This document shows positions 6,548 through 17,079 of a stretch of DNA of 35,827 nucleotides, piece by piece. Each line of letters starts with the position of its first letter. The stretch's first letter is position 1. The position numbers were made by a program, and so were the translations under genes. Location: NCBI GenBank assembly GCA_945876385.1, contig CAMCNU010000012.1, forward strand, positions 1 to 35,827. The letters run 5' to 3'. This DNA comes from an uncultured Veillonellaceae bacterium (lineage in GTDB: Bacteria; Bacillota; Negativicutes; Veillonellales; Negativicoccaceae). Under the pieces are notes generated by a model, which had not been told where the DNA came from, searched no databases, and saw only the letters and a program-made list of their open reading frames with translations.

Positions 6548-8140
6548 ATGACGGAAAAAATATTGGTAGCGGACGGCGTTTCGGCGTGGGGCGTCGAAAT
6601 CTTACAGCAGGAATATGAAGTCGTTGAACGGCCGCAACTGACGGCGGAAGAGCTTGCGGCCACCATCGGCGACTATGTCGCCATCGTGGTACGCAGTGCG
6701 ACCCGTCTGACGGCCGATGTACTCGCCAAGGCGACGCGCCTGCGGGTCATCGGTCGCGCGGGAGTCGGCGTGGACAATATCGACATCCCGGCGGCGACGA
6801 AACGGGGGATTGTCGTGTTGAATGCGCCGAACGGCAACACCAACGCGGCGACGGAGCATGCACTGGCGCTGATGCTGGCTTTGGCGCGGCGGATTCCCGA
6901 GGCGGATGCCTCGTTGCGTGCGGGACGCTGGGAACGCGCGCACTTGGTCGGCTTGGAATTGAAAGGCCGTACCCTCGGCGTCCTCGGTCTGGGACGAATC
7001 GGGACGGGGGTCGCCTTGCGGGCGCAGGCATTCGGCATGGACGTCATCGCCTACGATCCGTTTTTGACGGCAGAACGCGCCGCCCAACTCGGCGTGCGCA
7101 AGGGGACGCTGGCCGAGGTGCTGGCGGCGGCCGATTTCCTGACGTTGCACCTGCCGTTGACGGACGACACGCGCGGCTTGATTAATCGGCAGACCATCGC
7201 CGCGATGAAAGACGGCGTGCGCATCATCAACGCGGCACGCGGGGCCTGCATCGTCGTCGACGATTTGGTCGAGGCGCTCCGGTCGGGCAAGGTCGCCGGC
7301 GCGGCGCTCGACGTATTTCCGACGGAACCGCTCGCCGCGGACAGCCCGCTGACGACGCTTCCGCAAGTGGTACTCACGCCGCACTTGGGGGCGTCGACCG
7401 TGGAAGCACAGGAAGGGGTGGCGGTCGATGTGGCGCGCGGGATTTTGCAGGCCTTGCGCGGTGAAGTCGTGCCCGCGGCGCTCAATGTCGCACCGATCGC
7501 ACCGGAATTGATGCCGATATTGACACCGTACTTTCCGCTGGCCCGCGCACTCGGCAACTTGGCCGTCGGGCTGGCACAGGAACCGATTCGGATGTTGACG
7601 GTCGAGTATACGGGTGAGCTTGTCGCGCCCGATACGCGTGCGGTGACGACGACGGCGGTACAGGGACTGCTCAATCCGATTTTGCAAGAGCAGGTCAATC
7701 AGGTCAATGCCGCGGCGCTGGCGGCGGAGCGCGGCATCGAAGTGCGCGAGGTCAAATCCGCCCGCTTGGGTGCGTATCATCAGGCGCTGGCGGTGGAAAT
7801 CACCACGGCCGAGCAGACGCATCGCCTGGTCGGTGTCTTGACCGACGGAGAACCGTATGTCGTGGAAATTGATGCGTATGACATCCGCTTTGCCCCGCGC
7901 GGTCAGTTGCTCTTGGTGCCGCATGACGATTGCCCCGGGATGATCGGTAAAATCGGGACGGCACTCGGTGAAGCCGGGGTCAATATCCGCAGTATGCAGG
8001 TCGGCCAGACCGCGAAGGCGGGGAAAAATATCATGGCTATCGGAGTGGATCGGACGGTCACGCCGGCCTTGCGCCGGACACTGGAAGCGATTGCGGGGGT
8101 AGATGCGGTGTCCGTCATCAGCGGAGAGGGGCGAATCTGA
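6548..8140 (+). CDS. serA: D-3-phosphoglycerate dehydrogenase
   Basis: 530-residue enzyme for the first step of serine synthesis, oxidising 3-phosphoglycerate with NAD. Order: substrate-binding segments, NAD-binding GLGRIG (147-152), catalytic Arg231 (NAARGA), Glu260 (DVFPTEP) and His279 (TPHLGAST), an intervening regulatory domain (about 315-450) and a C-terminal ACT domain (about 453-530, starting near GQLLLVPHDDCPG). This is the long form; the ACT domain usually binds serine for feedback control. AAGGAGG lies before an ATGATG; the second ATG has the better spacing. The stop overlaps the next start (TGATG). Confidence 0.96.
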   Translation: MTEKILVADGVSAWGVEILQQEYEVVERPQLTAEELAATIGDYVAIVVRSATRLTADVLAKATRLRVIGRAGVGVDNIDIPAATKRGIVVLNAPNGNTNAATEHALALMLALARRIPEADASLRAGRWERAHLVGLELKGRTLGVLGLGRIGTGVALRAQAFGMDVIAYDPFLTAERAAQLGVRKGTLAEVLAAADFLTLHLPLTDDTRGLINRQTIAAMKDGVRIINAARGACIVVDDLVEALRSGKVAGAALDVFPTEPLAADSPLTTLPQVVLTPHLGASTVEAQEGVAVDVARGILQALRGEVVPAALNVAPIAPELMPILTPYFPLARALGNLAVGLAQEPIRMLTVEYTGELVAPDTRAVTTTAVQGLLNPILQEQVNQVNAAALAAERGIEVREVKSARLGAYHQALAVEITTAEQTHRLVGVLTDGEPYVVEIDAYDIRFAPRGQLLLVPHDDCPGMIGKIGTALGEAGVNIRSMQVGQTAKAGKNIMAIGVDRTVTPALRRTLEAIAGVDAVSVISGEGRI

Positions 8141-8778
8141 TGGTACGGTTGTGGTTGGGTCGGCACGGCGAGACGGAGTGGAATCTCCAAGGCCGTTACC
8201 AGGGACAGGTCGATACGGCGCTTTCGCCGCGCGGTATCGAGCAAGGGAACGCATTGGCGCGGGCACTCGAGGACGTGCATTTGGATGCGGTCGTATCGAG
8301 TCCGCTCTCGCGGGCGCTGCAGACGGCGGCGGGCGCGGCGCGCGATCACGGTCTGACGCCCGTGACGGATGCGCGCTGGACGGAGATTCACCATGGCGAG
8401 TGGGAAGGCCGTTACAGCGCGGATATCGCCCGCACGGACGGCGCGCGGCTGGAGGCGTGGCGGACGGCACCCGAGACCGTCACCATGCCGGGCGGCGAAT
8501 CGCTGGCGGATGTGCGGGCGCGCGTACGAAGTGCGCTGGCGGAGTATATCGACCGCTACGACGGGCAAACACTGCTGGTCGTAGCGCATGACGCGGTGAA
8601 CAAAGTCCTGCTGGCGGATATATTGGGACTGACGCCGGCGCATTTTTGGCAGTTCAAGCAAGATAACGGCTGTCTCAACCTGCTGGAATACGAGGCCGGC
8701 ATCTGGCGCATCGTGACGCTCAACGCGACCGCGCATCTGGGGTATCTGTGCAGCGGTATCGAACAGCGGGGACTGTGA
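8140..8778 (+). CDS. Histidine phosphatase family protein, candidate phosphoserine phosphatase
   Basis: 212-residue member of the phosphoglycerate-mutase-like superfamily. The phosphate-accepting His9 lies in GRHGETEWN, with Arg8, Arg58 (SSPLSRA), Glu82 (TEIHHGEWEG) and the second histidine His150 (VVAHDAVN) all present. It overlaps serA by one base and sits between serA and serS under a serine T-box. No SerB-type (HAD) phosphatase is seen in this window. A metal-independent phosphoserine phosphatase of this superfamily is known in Hydrogenobacter, so by context this is the likely last step of serine synthesis. Alternatives are a cobalamin-pathway (CobC-like) phosphatase or a general phosphatase. 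Confidence 0.85.
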   Translation: MVRLWLGRHGETEWNLQGRYQGQVDTALSPRGIEQGNALARALEDVHLDAVVSSPLSRALQTAAGAARDHGLTPVTDARWTEIHHGEWEGRYSADIARTDGARLEAWRTAPETVTMPGGESLADVRARVRSALAEYIDRYDGQTLLVVAHDAVNKVLLADILGLTPAHFWQFKQDNGCLNLLEYEAGIWRIVTLNATAHLGYLCSGIEQRGL

Positions 8779-8793
8779 GAAATCGGGGCGCTG

Positions 8794-8802
8794 TGTTACA
8801 AT
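8794..8802 (+). promoter_or_regulatory. Extended -10 promoter upstream of serS
   Basis: TGTTACAAT, 39 bases before the serS ATG, with no good -35. It would give serS a T-box-independent supply in addition to read-through from serC-serA. Confidence 0.5.
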
Positions 8803-8840
8803 AGAACCGATAATACGATGACGGAAAGAGGGACATACCC

Positions 8841-10124
8841 ATGTTGGACATGAAATTGATTCGGGAAGAGCCGCAACGGGTGCGGGAAAACTTGGCGCAT
8901 CGCCATCACGAGGCGGATGTGGACATGCTGCTGGAGCTGGATGCGCGGCGGCGGGACATGCTCGTCGAAGTGGAAGCGTGGAAGCAGGAACGCAATCGCG
9001 CGAGCAAGGATATTGCCGCGAAAAAACGGGCGGGCGAAGACGCTACGGCCGAGATTACCGCGATGAAACAACTGGGTGAGGATATCGCCGCCCATGACGC
9101 CGAGCTGCGGGAGATTGAGAGCGAGCTCCATGCGGCGATGCTGCGGCTGCCGAATATGTGTGCGCCGGATGTACCGGTCGGCGCGGATGAAAACGATAAT
9201 GTGGAAATCCGCCGTGTCGGCACACCGCCGACCTTTGCACAAGAGCCGCTCGCACATTGGGATATCGGGGCAAAGCTCGGGATTTTGGATCCGGAGCGGG
9301 CGGCCAAAGTCACTGGCGCGCGGTTTCATTTCTACGTCGGTCTCGGTGCCAAACTCGAACGCGCGGTCTACAATTTCATGCTGGATATGCACACGGAAGA
9401 ATTCGGCTTTCAAGAGATGATACCGCCGTACCTCATCAATGCCGACAGCATGACGGGGACGGGGCAGCTGCCGAAGTTTGCCGAAGACATGTTCAAGGTG
9501 GAAGGCCTGCCCTATTACTTGACGCCGACGGCGGAAGTGCCGCTGACGAATTATCACCGCGACGAAGTGCTGGACGCCGACCGGTTGCCGGAGCGGTTGT
9601 GCGCCTTTACGCCCTGCTTTAGGGCGGAAGCGGGCTCGGCGGGACGTGATACGCGCGGTCTGATTCGCCAGCACCAATTCCACAAAGTGGAAATGGTCAA
9701 ATTTGCCAAGCCGGAAGAGTCCTACGCCGAGCTCGAACAGATGACGGCGGAAGCGGAAGAAATCCTCAAGCGCTTGGGACTGGCGTACCGGGTCATTGTC
9801 CTGTGTACCGGTGATATCGGCTTTTCCGCCGCCAAGACCTACGACGTGGAAGTGTGGATGCCGTCGCAGCACAAATATCGCGAGATTTCCTCGTGCTCCA
9901 ATTGCGAGGACTTCCAAGCGCGTCGCGCCAATATCAAGTACCGGCCGGCGCCGCAAGCCAAAGCGGAATACCTGCACACGCTGAACGGATCGGGACTGGC
10001 CGTCGGGCGGACGGTGGCCGCGATTTTGGAAAACTACCAGCAACCGGACGGCTCGGTCCGGATTCCGGAGGTATTGCAACCGTATATGCACGGGCGGACG
10101 GTCATCCCCGCACCGACAGTATAA
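8841..10124 (+). CDS. serS: Seryl-tRNA synthetase
   Basis: 427-residue class II aminoacyl-tRNA synthetase. The N-terminal helical arm (about 1-105, charged coiled coil) contacts the long variable arm of tRNA-Ser. The catalytic core has motif 1 near residues 185-200 (ends in MIPPYLIN), motif 2 in [18 protein letters not shown], and motif 3 in [17 protein letters not shown]. The ribosome binding site is weak (GAGGG about ten bases upstream). It ends the serine cluster, which puts tRNA charging next to the genes that sense uncharged tRNA. No terminator separates it from the upstream phosphatase gene. A hairpin follows. Confidence 0.97.
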   Translation: MLDMKLIREEPQRVRENLAHRHHEADVDMLLELDARRRDMLVEVEAWKQERNRASKDIAAKKRAGEDATAEITAMKQLGEDIAAHDAELREIESELHAAMLRLPNMCAPDVPVGADENDNVEIRRVGTPPTFAQEPLAHWDIGAKLGILDPERAAKVTGARFHFYVGLGAKLERAVYNFMLDMHTEEFGFQEMIPPYLINADSMTGTGQLPKFAEDMFKVEGLPYYLTPTAEVPLTNYHRDEVLDADRLPERLCAFTPCFRAEAGSAGRDTRGLIRQHQFHKVEMVKFAKPEESYAELEQMTAEAEEILKRLGLAYRVIVLCTGDIGFSAAKTYDVEVWMPSQHKYREISSCSNCEDFQARRANIKYRPAPQAKAEYLHTLNGSGLAVGRTVAAILENYQQPDGSVRIPEVLQPYMHGRTVIPAPTV

Positions 10125-10131
10125 GGAACAT

Positions 10132-10163
10132 AACAGGCGCAATTTGTCATTTGCGCCTGTTTA
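10132..10163 (+). terminator. Hairpin terminator after serS
   Basis: AACAGGCGCAA (10132-10142) pairs perfectly with TTGCGCCTGTT (10151-10161) around an eight-base loop. The T tract is short, so termination may be incomplete. Confidence 0.65.
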
Positions 10164-10189
10164 TGATAATATTTATTTTATGAATATAC

Positions 10190-10211
10190 GCCATCGATGA
10201 ATGCCATCGAT
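10190..10211 (+). repeat. Short direct repeat upstream of tig
   Basis: GCCATCGAT occurs at 10190-10198 and 10203-10211; each copy contains the palindrome ATCGAT. It lies in the 130-base gap before the trigger factor gene and could be a regulator site or chance. Confidence 0.3.
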
Positions 10212-10253
10212 AGACCCGTCGGATGACGGACAACAAAGGAGGATATACTGTTT

Positions 10254-11672
10254 ATGAAAGTAGAAACCACGCCTGTGGATCAACACCAAGTGACCTTGAC
10301 GATTGAAGTGCCGGCGGACGATGTCGCGAAGGGAATCAAAGAAGCGGTCGCGCGTTTGGCACAGCAAGTGAATATTCCGGGGTTCCGGAAAGGGAAAGCA
10401 CCGCGTAAGATTTTGGAAGCGCATTTCGGTAAAGAAGTCGTACTCGGCGAAGCGGAAGAATTGCTCGTAAACCGGTTTTACGACCGCGCGTTGCGCGACC
10501 AAGACCTCGTGCCGGTGACGCAGGCGGATATCGATATGGTGACCTTTGCAGAAGGGCAGGATATGACGTTTAAAGCGACGTTCGTCAAAAAACCGGACGT
10601 CAAATTGGGCGACTACAAAGGCCTGACGGTCGCGCACAAGCATACCGAAGTGAGCGACGATATGGTCGAAGAACAATTGCAGGCGATGGCCAAGCAACAT
10701 GCCAAGCTGGTGGCGGTCGAAGATGCCGAACTGGCCAACGGCGATGTCGCGATGATCGACTTTGCGGGCAAAGTTGACGGCAAGGCGTTTGACGGCGGCG
10801 AAGGCAAGTCCTATCCGCTCGAAATCGGCAGCGGCAGCTTTATTCCGGGCTTTGAAGAACAGCTCGTCGGTCACAAAGCGGGCGACGAAGTCATCGTCAA
10901 GGTCACCTTCCCGGATGCATATTTCGTGCAGGAACTGGCCGGCAAAGAAGCGGAGTTCACCGTCACTGTGATTGATGTCAAACGACGTGAACTGCCGGCA
11001 TTGGATGACGATTTTGCCAAGGCGGCGAGCAGCTTTGCGACGATGGACGAATTGCGCAAGGCGGCGAAACAGAGCCTGCAAAACCGGGTCACCAATCAGG
11101 AAATGGAACAATACCACAACGCCTTGATTCAGCAAGCGGTGGAAAATGCAGAGGTCGACATTCCGGATACGATGGTGGAAAGCCGCATCGATCAGATGCT
11201 CGAAGAGCTGAAGCTGAATTTGGAAAGCCGCAATATGAAGCTGGACGATTATCTCACGCATGCCAAGAGCAGCATCGAAAAACTGCGGGAAACATATCGT
11301 GACACCGCACTCAAAAACGTGCGCACGGATACGGTTCTCGAAGCCGTCTGCAAAGAAGAAGGCATCGAAGTGACGTCCAACGACATGAATATGGAAATTT
11401 ATCAAATGGCGCAGAATTTTGACGCCGATCCGCGGGAAGTATTGAAGATTATTCAAAAAGAAGGTCGCTTGCCGATGTTGGCCCAGACGGTCGCCCGGCG
11501 GAAAGCCGCCGCGCTGATTATCCAGTCGGCTGCGCATACGCATCATGACGGCGAAGCGGCGGATGACGCAAACGCGGAAGAACCGGCCAAGAAACCGGCG
11601 AAAAAGATCGCGAAAAAAGCGACCGCAAAAAAGGCGGCAGATGACGCCGCGACGGAAACAAAATCCGAATAA
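10254..11672 (+). CDS. tig: Trigger factor (ribosome-associated chaperone and prolyl isomerase)
   Basis: 472-residue trigger factor that binds nascent chains at the ribosome exit tunnel. The N-terminal ribosome-binding domain has the signature [13 protein letters not shown] (about 40-52). An FKBP-type prolyl isomerase domain follows (about 150-245, with [14 protein letters not shown]), then the helical C-terminal domain. Usual length is about 430; here about 45 extra residues form a low-complexity Ala/Lys/Glu tail ([19 protein letters not shown]) after the normal end. AAAGGAGG lies 11 bases before the ATG, a rather long spacing. It heads the tig-clpP-clpX-lon quality-control block. Confidence 0.95.
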   Translation: MKVETTPVDQHQVTLTIEVPADDVAKGIKEAVARLAQQVNIPGFRKGKAPRKILEAHFGKEVVLGEAEELLVNRFYDRALRDQDLVPVTQADIDMVTFAEGQDMTFKATFVKKPDVKLGDYKGLTVAHKHTEVSDDMVEEQLQAMAKQHAKLVAVEDAELANGDVAMIDFAGKVDGKAFDGGEGKSYPLEIGSGSFIPGFEEQLVGHKAGDEVIVKVTFPDAYFVQELAGKEAEFTVTVIDVKRRELPALDDDFAKAASSFATMDELRKAAKQSLQNRVTNQEMEQYHNALIQQAVENAEVDIPDTMVESRIDQMLEELKLNLESRNMKLDDYLTHAKSSIEKLRETYRDTALKNVRTDTVLEAVCKEEGIEVTSNDMNMEIYQMAQNFDADPREVLKIIQKEGRLPMLAQTVARRKAAALIIQSAAHTHHDGEAADDANAEEPAKKPAKKIAKKATAKKAADDAATETKSE

Positions 11673-11692
11673 GCAGCAGGGAGGCTGGGAAT

Positions 11693-12295
11693 TTGAACTA
11701 CGTACCGATTGTCGTGGAACAAACGGCTCGCGGTGAGCGTTCTTACGACATTTACTCACGTTTGTTGAAGGACCGGATTGTCTTTTTGGGCGGTCCGATT
11801 GACGATACGGTGGCCAATATCATTATTGCGCAACTCCTGTTCCTGGAAGCCGAAGATCCCGACAAGGACATTCATTTGTACATCAACAGTCCCGGCGGGG
11901 TAGTCACGGCGGGAATGGCGATTTACGACACGATGCAATATATCAAGCCGCAGGTATCGACGATTTGTGTCGGTTCGGCGGCCAGTATGGGCGCGGTTCT
12001 GCTCACGTCGGGTGCGGCGGGCAAACGCTATGCGTTGCCCCACTCGCGGGTGATGATTCACCAACCCCTCGGCGGTGTACAGGGACAAGCGACGGAAATC
12101 GAAATCCACGCACGCGAGATTTTGCGGATGCGGGAAGAACTGAACGGCATCTTGGCGCGCCACAGCGGCCGTTCCATCGAAGAAATCAAAGCGGATACGG
12201 AACGGGATCATTTCCTGTCGGCCGCGGAAGCGAAAGCCTACGGCTTGATTGACGAGGTACTGGAGCGCTTGCCGCAAACCGACGGGACACGCTGA
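11693..12295 (+). CDS. clpP: ATP-dependent Clp protease proteolytic subunit
   Basis: 200-residue serine peptidase that forms the double-heptamer chamber of Clp proteases. The catalytic triad is complete: Ser98 (GSAASMG), His123 (MIHQPLGG) and Asp172 (ERDHFLS). The start is a TTG at 11693, preceded by GGGAGG eight bases upstream; the product then begins [19 protein letters not shown], the family's usual N-terminus. It lies 20 bases after tig and 11 bases before clpX, the classical order, so its ATPase partner is co-transcribed. Confidence 0.97.
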   Translation: MNYVPIVVEQTARGERSYDIYSRLLKDRIVFLGGPIDDTVANIIIAQLLFLEAEDPDKDIHLYINSPGGVVTAGMAIYDTMQYIKPQVSTICVGSAASMGAVLLTSGAAGKRYALPHSRVMIHQPLGGVQGQATEIEIHAREILRMREELNGILARHSGRSIEEIKADTERDHFLSAAEAKAYGLIDEVLERLPQTDGTR

Positions 12296-12306
12296 GGAGG
12301 GATCGG

Positions 12307-13539
12307 GTGAAACAGGATTCTTCTGTCACCCCGACCTGCAGTTTTTGCGGGCGCGGGCAGGATAGTGTCAAAAAACTGGTAGCGGGTCCGGGAGTCTACA
12401 TTTGCAATGAATGTATCGGTGTCTGCCGGCATATTCTCGACGAGGAAGTCAAGCAGGACAGTGCGGCCGAGATGTCGGCGCTGCGCGTGCCGTTGCCGAC
12501 AGAAATCAAGGCTCACCTCGATCAGTATGTCATCGGTCAGGAGGAAGCCAAAAAGAGTTTGGCGGTGGCCGTGTACAATCACTACAAACGGTTGCGCTCG
12601 GAAATCGATACCGATGATGTCGAATTACAAAAATCGAATATCGTCATGATCGGCCCGACGGGAAGCGGCAAGACCCTGCTCGCCCAGGCGCTGGCGCGGT
12701 TTTTGGAAGTGCCGTTTGCCATTGCCGATGCGACCAGTCTGACGCAAGCGGGCTATGTCGGTGACGATGTCGAAAATATTTTGTTGCGGTTGATTCAGGC
12801 CGCGGACTATGATCTCGAACGGGCCCAGCGCGGGATTATCTATATCGATGAAATCGATAAAATCGCCAAGCGCAACGACAACACGTCGATTACCCGTGAT
12901 GTCTCCGGTGAGGGCGTCCAGCAGGCGCTACTCAAAATCCTCGAAGGCACGGTCGCCAATGTCCCGCCGCAGGGCGGACGCAAGCATCCGAATCAAGAGA
13001 TGATTCAAATCGATACGAGCAACATCCTGTTTATTTGCGGCGGTGCATTTGACGGGATTGACGCGTATATTTCTCAGCGGATGGCGAAAAAGACCATCGG
13101 TTTCGGAGCGGATATTCAGCAGCAGCATGAACGCAATGTGGCGGAAATCCTGCAGCATGTCCAACCGGAAGATTTGCTCCGGTTCGGTTTGATTCCCGAA
13201 TTTATCGGTCGTCTGCCCGTGCTGGTGACGCTCGACCCGCTTGATGAGGATGCGTTGGTGCGGATTTTGACCGAGCCGAAAAACGCGTTGGTCAAGCAGT
13301 ACCGCAAATTGCTGGAAATGGACGGCGTGGAGCTCGAATTTACGCCGGAGGCGCTGCGTGAAATCGCGGCCGAGGCACTGGCGCGTAAGACCGGTGCGCG
13401 CGGCTTGCGGGCGATTATTGAAAAAGTCATGAAGAATGTGATGTTTACAGTCCCCACGCTCAACAACGTGGCACGGGCGACCGTGACGGCAGATACAATC
13501 CGCAACCGGGAGGAGCCGGAACTGGAATATCGCAAGTAA
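12307..13539 (+). CDS. clpX: ATP-dependent Clp protease ATP-binding subunit ClpX
   Basis: 410-residue AAA+ unfoldase that feeds substrates to ClpP. The N-terminal zinc-binding domain has Cys11, Cys14, Cys33 and Cys36; Walker A is GPTGSGKT (115-122), Walker B is in IIYIDEIDK, and the sensor and C-terminal small domain follow (TGARGLRAI). The start is GTG at 12307, six bases after AGGAGG that overlaps the clpP stop. A bidirectional-looking terminator follows, so lon is likely transcribed partly from its own promoter. Confidence 0.97.
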   Translation: MKQDSSVTPTCSFCGRGQDSVKKLVAGPGVYICNECIGVCRHILDEEVKQDSAAEMSALRVPLPTEIKAHLDQYVIGQEEAKKSLAVAVYNHYKRLRSEIDTDDVELQKSNIVMIGPTGSGKTLLAQALARFLEVPFAIADATSLTQAGYVGDDVENILLRLIQAADYDLERAQRGIIYIDEIDKIAKRNDNTSITRDVSGEGVQQALLKILEGTVANVPPQGGRKHPNQEMIQIDTSNILFICGGAFDGIDAYISQRMAKKTIGFGADIQQQHERNVAEILQHVQPEDLLRFGLIPEFIGRLPVLVTLDPLDEDALVRILTEPKNALVKQYRKLLEMDGVELEFTPEALREIAAEALARKTGARGLRAIIEKVMKNVMFTVPTLNNVARATVTADTIRNREEPELEYRK

Positions 13540-13546
13540 GGATAAG

Positions 13547-13570
13547 AAAGGCTCCCCCGGGAGCCTTTTT
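13547..13570 (+). terminator. Rho-independent terminator between clpX and lon
   Basis: AAAGGCTCC pairs with GGAGCCTTT around a CCCG loop, followed by five T. The stem is perfect. Confidence 0.85.
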
Positions 13571-13598
13571 GCATAGAGCGACCGATAAAGGAGGAAGT

Positions 13599-15920
13599 AT
13601 GGCAAAGCAGCAAGAGGCATCCATGCGCATGCCGGTCTTGGCGTTACGTGATTTGGTCGTGTTTCCGTACATGGTGACGGGCGTGGATATCGGTCGGGAT
13701 ATCTCGCTCAAGGCGGTTCGACAGACGATGGAAAACGACGGCTATTTGCTGGCGGTCGCCCAACGGGTGACTGATGCCGAAGTGCCCGCTGCCGAAGATT
13801 TGTACGATGTCGGCACGGTGGTCAAAATCAAGCAGGTACTGCAGTTGCCGGAAGGCATCCTGCGGGTCTTGGTGGAAGGGATTACCCGTGTCCGCGTGCA
13901 GGATGTCCGGCATGAGCAGGGCATGATTACCGCAGGGGCGGGTGATTTTCAGGAAATCAACGAAGGGACGGCGATGATTGAGACGTATCGCCGAGATTTG
14001 ATGCGGCGCTTCGAAGAGCTCGCACGGGTCGTAGATGTAGGGGTGGATGACGATACCCTGGCGGATTTTATGCGGCTCGGCAATCCGGGGCAGGTCGCGG
14101 ACTTTGTGGCGACCCATCTGGCGTTGACGCATGAGGCGCGGCAGGAACTGTTGGCGGAGGCGAGCGTGTACCGTCGCCTGCACGAAACGCGGCGATTGCT
14201 CTTGACCGAGCAGGAAGTGACCGCGTTGGAGCAGCAGCTCAATACCGAAGTCCGGCAAGGCATGGACAAAAACCAGCGCGAATACTACTTACGGGAAAAG
14301 CTGCGTGTCATTCGCAATGAACTCGGCGATCGGGCGGATACCGACGAAGAGGTGGACGACTATCGCCGGCGCTTGGCGGCGCTGACTCTCGATGAAGAAA
14401 AAAAGGAGAAAGTCGAGAAAGAAATCCGTCGCTTGGAGCGGACGCCGCCGCTGACACCGGATGCCGCCGTCATTCGCAACTATTTGGATTGGGTCTTTGA
14501 TTTGCCCTGGAATACCGAAACGGAACTGGATGTCGATTTGGCGCGGGCGCAAGACGTGCTCGACGCGGATCATTACGGGTTGGAAAAAATCAAAGAGCGT
14601 ATCTTGGAGCATTTGGCGGTGCGGCAGTTGACACAGGCGCAAAAAGGGCCGATTTTGTGTCTGGTCGGTCCGCCCGGTACGGGTAAGACGAGTCTGGCCC
14701 GTTCGATTGCACGGGCGCTCGGGGCGGCGTTTGCGCGGGTATCGCTGGGCGGTGTCCACGACGAATCGGAAATCCGCGGGCATCGGCGTACCTATGTCGG
14801 CGCGATGCCGGGACGATTGATTCAGGGCATCGTCCGCGCGAAAACGAAGAACCCCGTCTTTTTACTGGACGAAATCGATAAGTTGGGGACGGATTTTCGC
14901 GGCGACCCGGCGGCGGCGTTGCTCGAGGTCCTCGATCCGGCGCAAAACGACCAGTTCAGCGATCACTTTATCGAATTGCCGTTCGACTTTTCGGATGTAT
15001 TTTTCCTGATGACGGCCAATACGACGGCGACGATTCCCGAACCCTTGCTCGACCGGATGGAGATTATCGAGCTGTCCAGCTATACGGAGTGGGAAAAACT
15101 GGAGATTGCCAAGCGGTACTTGTTGCCGCGGCAAACGCAGGAGACGGGACTGCGGAAAAAAGATACGCGGATGAGCGATGCGGTGTTGCTCAAGCTCATT
15201 CGGGAATATACCCGCGAAGCGGGCGTACGCCAGCTCGAACGGGTTATCGGCAAAATTTGTCGTAAAATCGCCAAAGCAAAGATTTTGGGCGAAGAGGCGC
15301 ATTCGATTACCGTCAAGCGGATTCCGGACTTGCTCGGGGCGGCGCGGTTTTTGCCGACAGCCGCCGAACGGCATGATGAAGTCGGTCGGGTGACGGGACT
15401 GGCGTGGACTCAGGTCGGCGGCGAAGTGCTCAACACGGAAGTGACAGCGCTCGGCGGTTCAGGTAAAATGATATTGACGGGGCAGCTCGGTGACGTCATG
15501 AAGGAATCGGCGCAAGCGGCGTATACGTATGTCCGCAGCCGCTCACAGGCGCTGTCGATTGCGGATGCGTATTGGAGCAAAACGGACGTACATATTCACT
15601 TGCCGGAAGGAGCCATTCCCAAAGACGGACCGTCGGCGGGGATTACGATGGCGACGGCGATTGCATCGGCGGCGACCGGACGCGCCGTGCGGGCGGATAC
15701 CGCCATGACCGGAGAGATTACTCTGCGGGGCAATGTCTTGCCGGTCGGCGGGATTAAAGAAAAGGTCCTGGCGGCGCATCGTATCGGGATTCGTCGGATT
15801 TTGTTGCCGCGGGAAAACCAACGCGACTTGGACGATATTCCGACCTCGGTACGAGATGAGTTGGAGTTTATTTTCGTCCGCCACATGGACGAAGTATTAC
15901 AAAAAGCGATGGTGGTCTGA
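13599..15920 (+). CDS. lon: ATP-dependent protease Lon (LonA)
   Basis: 773-residue soluble AAA+ protease of the LonA type. An N-terminal substrate-binding domain starts at [15 protein letters not shown]; Walker A GPPGTGKT lies near 355-362; Walker B is in FLLDEIDK; the C-terminal protease domain has catalytic Ser679 (KDGPSAG) and Lys722 (KEKVL). The ATG at 13599 is preceded by AAAGGAGGA; an ATG 30 bases upstream lacks a ribosome binding site and overlaps the terminator region. It overlaps engB by one base, the usual lon-engB arrangement. Confidence 0.97.
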   Translation: MAKQQEASMRMPVLALRDLVVFPYMVTGVDIGRDISLKAVRQTMENDGYLLAVAQRVTDAEVPAAEDLYDVGTVVKIKQVLQLPEGILRVLVEGITRVRVQDVRHEQGMITAGAGDFQEINEGTAMIETYRRDLMRRFEELARVVDVGVDDDTLADFMRLGNPGQVADFVATHLALTHEARQELLAEASVYRRLHETRRLLLTEQEVTALEQQLNTEVRQGMDKNQREYYLREKLRVIRNELGDRADTDEEVDDYRRRLAALTLDEEKKEKVEKEIRRLERTPPLTPDAAVIRNYLDWVFDLPWNTETELDVDLARAQDVLDADHYGLEKIKERILEHLAVRQLTQAQKGPILCLVGPPGTGKTSLARSIARALGAAFARVSLGGVHDESEIRGHRRTYVGAMPGRLIQGIVRAKTKNPVFLLDEIDKLGTDFRGDPAAALLEVLDPAQNDQFSDHFIELPFDFSDVFFLMTANTTATIPEPLLDRMEIIELSSYTEWEKLEIAKRYLLPRQTQETGLRKKDTRMSDAVLLKLIREYTREAGVRQLERVIGKICRKIAKAKILGEEAHSITVKRIPDLLGAARFLPTAAERHDEVGRVTGLAWTQVGGEVLNTEVTALGGSGKMILTGQLGDVMKESAQAAYTYVRSRSQALSIADAYWSKTDVHIHLPEGAIPKDGPSAGITMATAIASAATGRAVRADTAMTGEITLRGNVLPVGGIKEKVLAAHRIGIRRILLPRENQRDLDDIPTSVRDELEFIFVRHMDEVLQKAMVV

Positions 15921-16570
15921 TGGAACAGGAACGCTTTCGGATTGTCGAGTCGAAGTACTTGCTTTCGGCGGTCAATCCGTCACAAATGAAGAAAGACAAG
16001 AAAAAAGAAATCGCCTTTATCGGGCGCTCCAATGTGGGCAAGTCGTCGCTGATTAATTCGCTGTGCAATCATCGCGGCTTGGCGATGGTCAGTCGGGAGC
16101 CGGGCAAGACGCGCACGATTAACTATTTTGCCATCCGTTCGCGGCGCGATCTCGTCGGCGGCGGCGATGCACGCACGACGGAGCAGCATTGGTACCTGGT
16201 GGATTTGCCGGGTTACGGCTTTGCCAAGACGGGCGGCCAAAATCGCGAGGCGTGGTCGCGATTTATTGCCGACTATGTCGAAAATTCGAAGGATTTGGCG
16301 TTGATGTGTCTGCTGATTGATTTGCGGCATCCGTCGCTACCGATTGATGTCAAGGCGTACCGATGGTTGCGGGGGCTGGGCATGCCGCTGCAGGTCATCG
16401 GGACGAAGGCGGACAAATTGAATCAGCACGACAAGCAAAAACATATCTGCGAGCTCGCGCAGAATTATCCGGCGGATTATCCGCCGCTGATGTATTCTTC
16501 GCTCAAGCATACGAATCGGGAGCGTCTGCTCAGCGTGATTGAGACTTTTATCGACGAGGAACAACCCTGA
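15920..16570 (+). CDS. engB: Ribosome biogenesis GTPase EngB (YihA/YsxC)
   Basis: 216-residue GTPase needed for large-subunit assembly. G1 is GRSNVGKSS (about 35-43), G3 is DLPGYGFAK, and G4 is GTKADKL. Between the switch I strand (NYFAI) and G3 there is an insertion of about 14 residues ([15 protein letters not shown]) compared with typical members, where the strand passes directly to the DLPG motif. The start overlaps the lon stop and the stop overlaps the next start, indicating coupled translation. Confidence 0.95.
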   Translation: MEQERFRIVESKYLLSAVNPSQMKKDKKKEIAFIGRSNVGKSSLINSLCNHRGLAMVSREPGKTRTINYFAIRSRRDLVGGGDARTTEQHWYLVDLPGYGFAKTGGQNREAWSRFIADYVENSKDLALMCLLIDLRHPSLPIDVKAYRWLRGLGMPLQVIGTKADKLNQHDKQKHICELAQNYPADYPPLMYSSLKHTNRERLLSVIETFIDEEQP

Positions 16571-17019
16571 TGCGTCGGGCGGCGGTATGGGCGTTGGCGG
16601 TCATGTTGCCGCTGTCGGCGGCGGCGTACAATCCGTATGCGCCGAATGTATTTGACGAAGTCGAGCGCGATATGCCGGGATATCGGGTCGCGGCGGAGCT
16701 CATTGCGGGCGGCTATGCGCCGGGCTATGACGAATCGTTGCTCGGGCAGGCGCATCTGACGCGCTTTGAATTGGCACGGGCACTGGCAGCGGCGCTGACA
16801 AACCCGGCGGTGTCGGAGAGTGCGGATACGGAAGCGGCACGGCGGGAATATGCCCGCGAGTTGGCGGCGGTCGGCTATCGCGATGCGCAGGCAAAGCGGG
16901 ATCGACTGCGCATCGGCGGAGATGTCCGCGTCCGCACGCAAGATGGCGGTGAAGACCGGGAGACGGACATGCGGGCACGGATTCATCTCATGTACGAAAC
17001 ATCGCCGACGGGCGAGTGA
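16570..17019 (+). CDS. Short exported SLH-domain protein, OmpM-like fragment
   Basis: 149 residues with a signal peptide (RRAAVWALAVMLPLSAAA, cleavage near residue 19). One S-layer-homology-like domain follows (about 35-78: GYRVAAELIAGGYAPGYDES, then LTRFELARALA). A linker and a segment IGGDVRVR...MRARIHLMYE come next, resembling the first two strands of SLH-anchored porins (OmpM family) in Negativicutes. The usual 300-residue barrel is missing; the protein stops after two strands. It may be a decayed porin or a genuine small envelope protein that ties the outer membrane to peptidoglycan. The start overlaps the engB stop and a strong terminator lies just after the stop. Confidence 0.65.
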   Translation: MRRAAVWALAVMLPLSAAAYNPYAPNVFDEVERDMPGYRVAAELIAGGYAPGYDESLLGQAHLTRFELARALAAALTNPAVSESADTEAARREYARELAAVGYRDAQAKRDRLRIGGDVRVRTQDGGEDRETDMRARIHLMYETSPTGE

Positions 17020-17035
17020 ATCGATAGGCAACGAA

Positions 17036-17064
17036 AAAAAGAGACCACACAGTGGTCTCTTTTT
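17036..17064. terminator. Bidirectional terminator between convergent genes
   Basis: AAAAAGAGACCAC pairs with GTGGTCTCTTTTT around an ACA loop. A-rich and T-rich flanks allow use by both the engB-side operon and the reverse-strand membrane gene. Confidence 0.9.
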
Positions 17065-17079
17065 GTTGTGCAAGATGAA

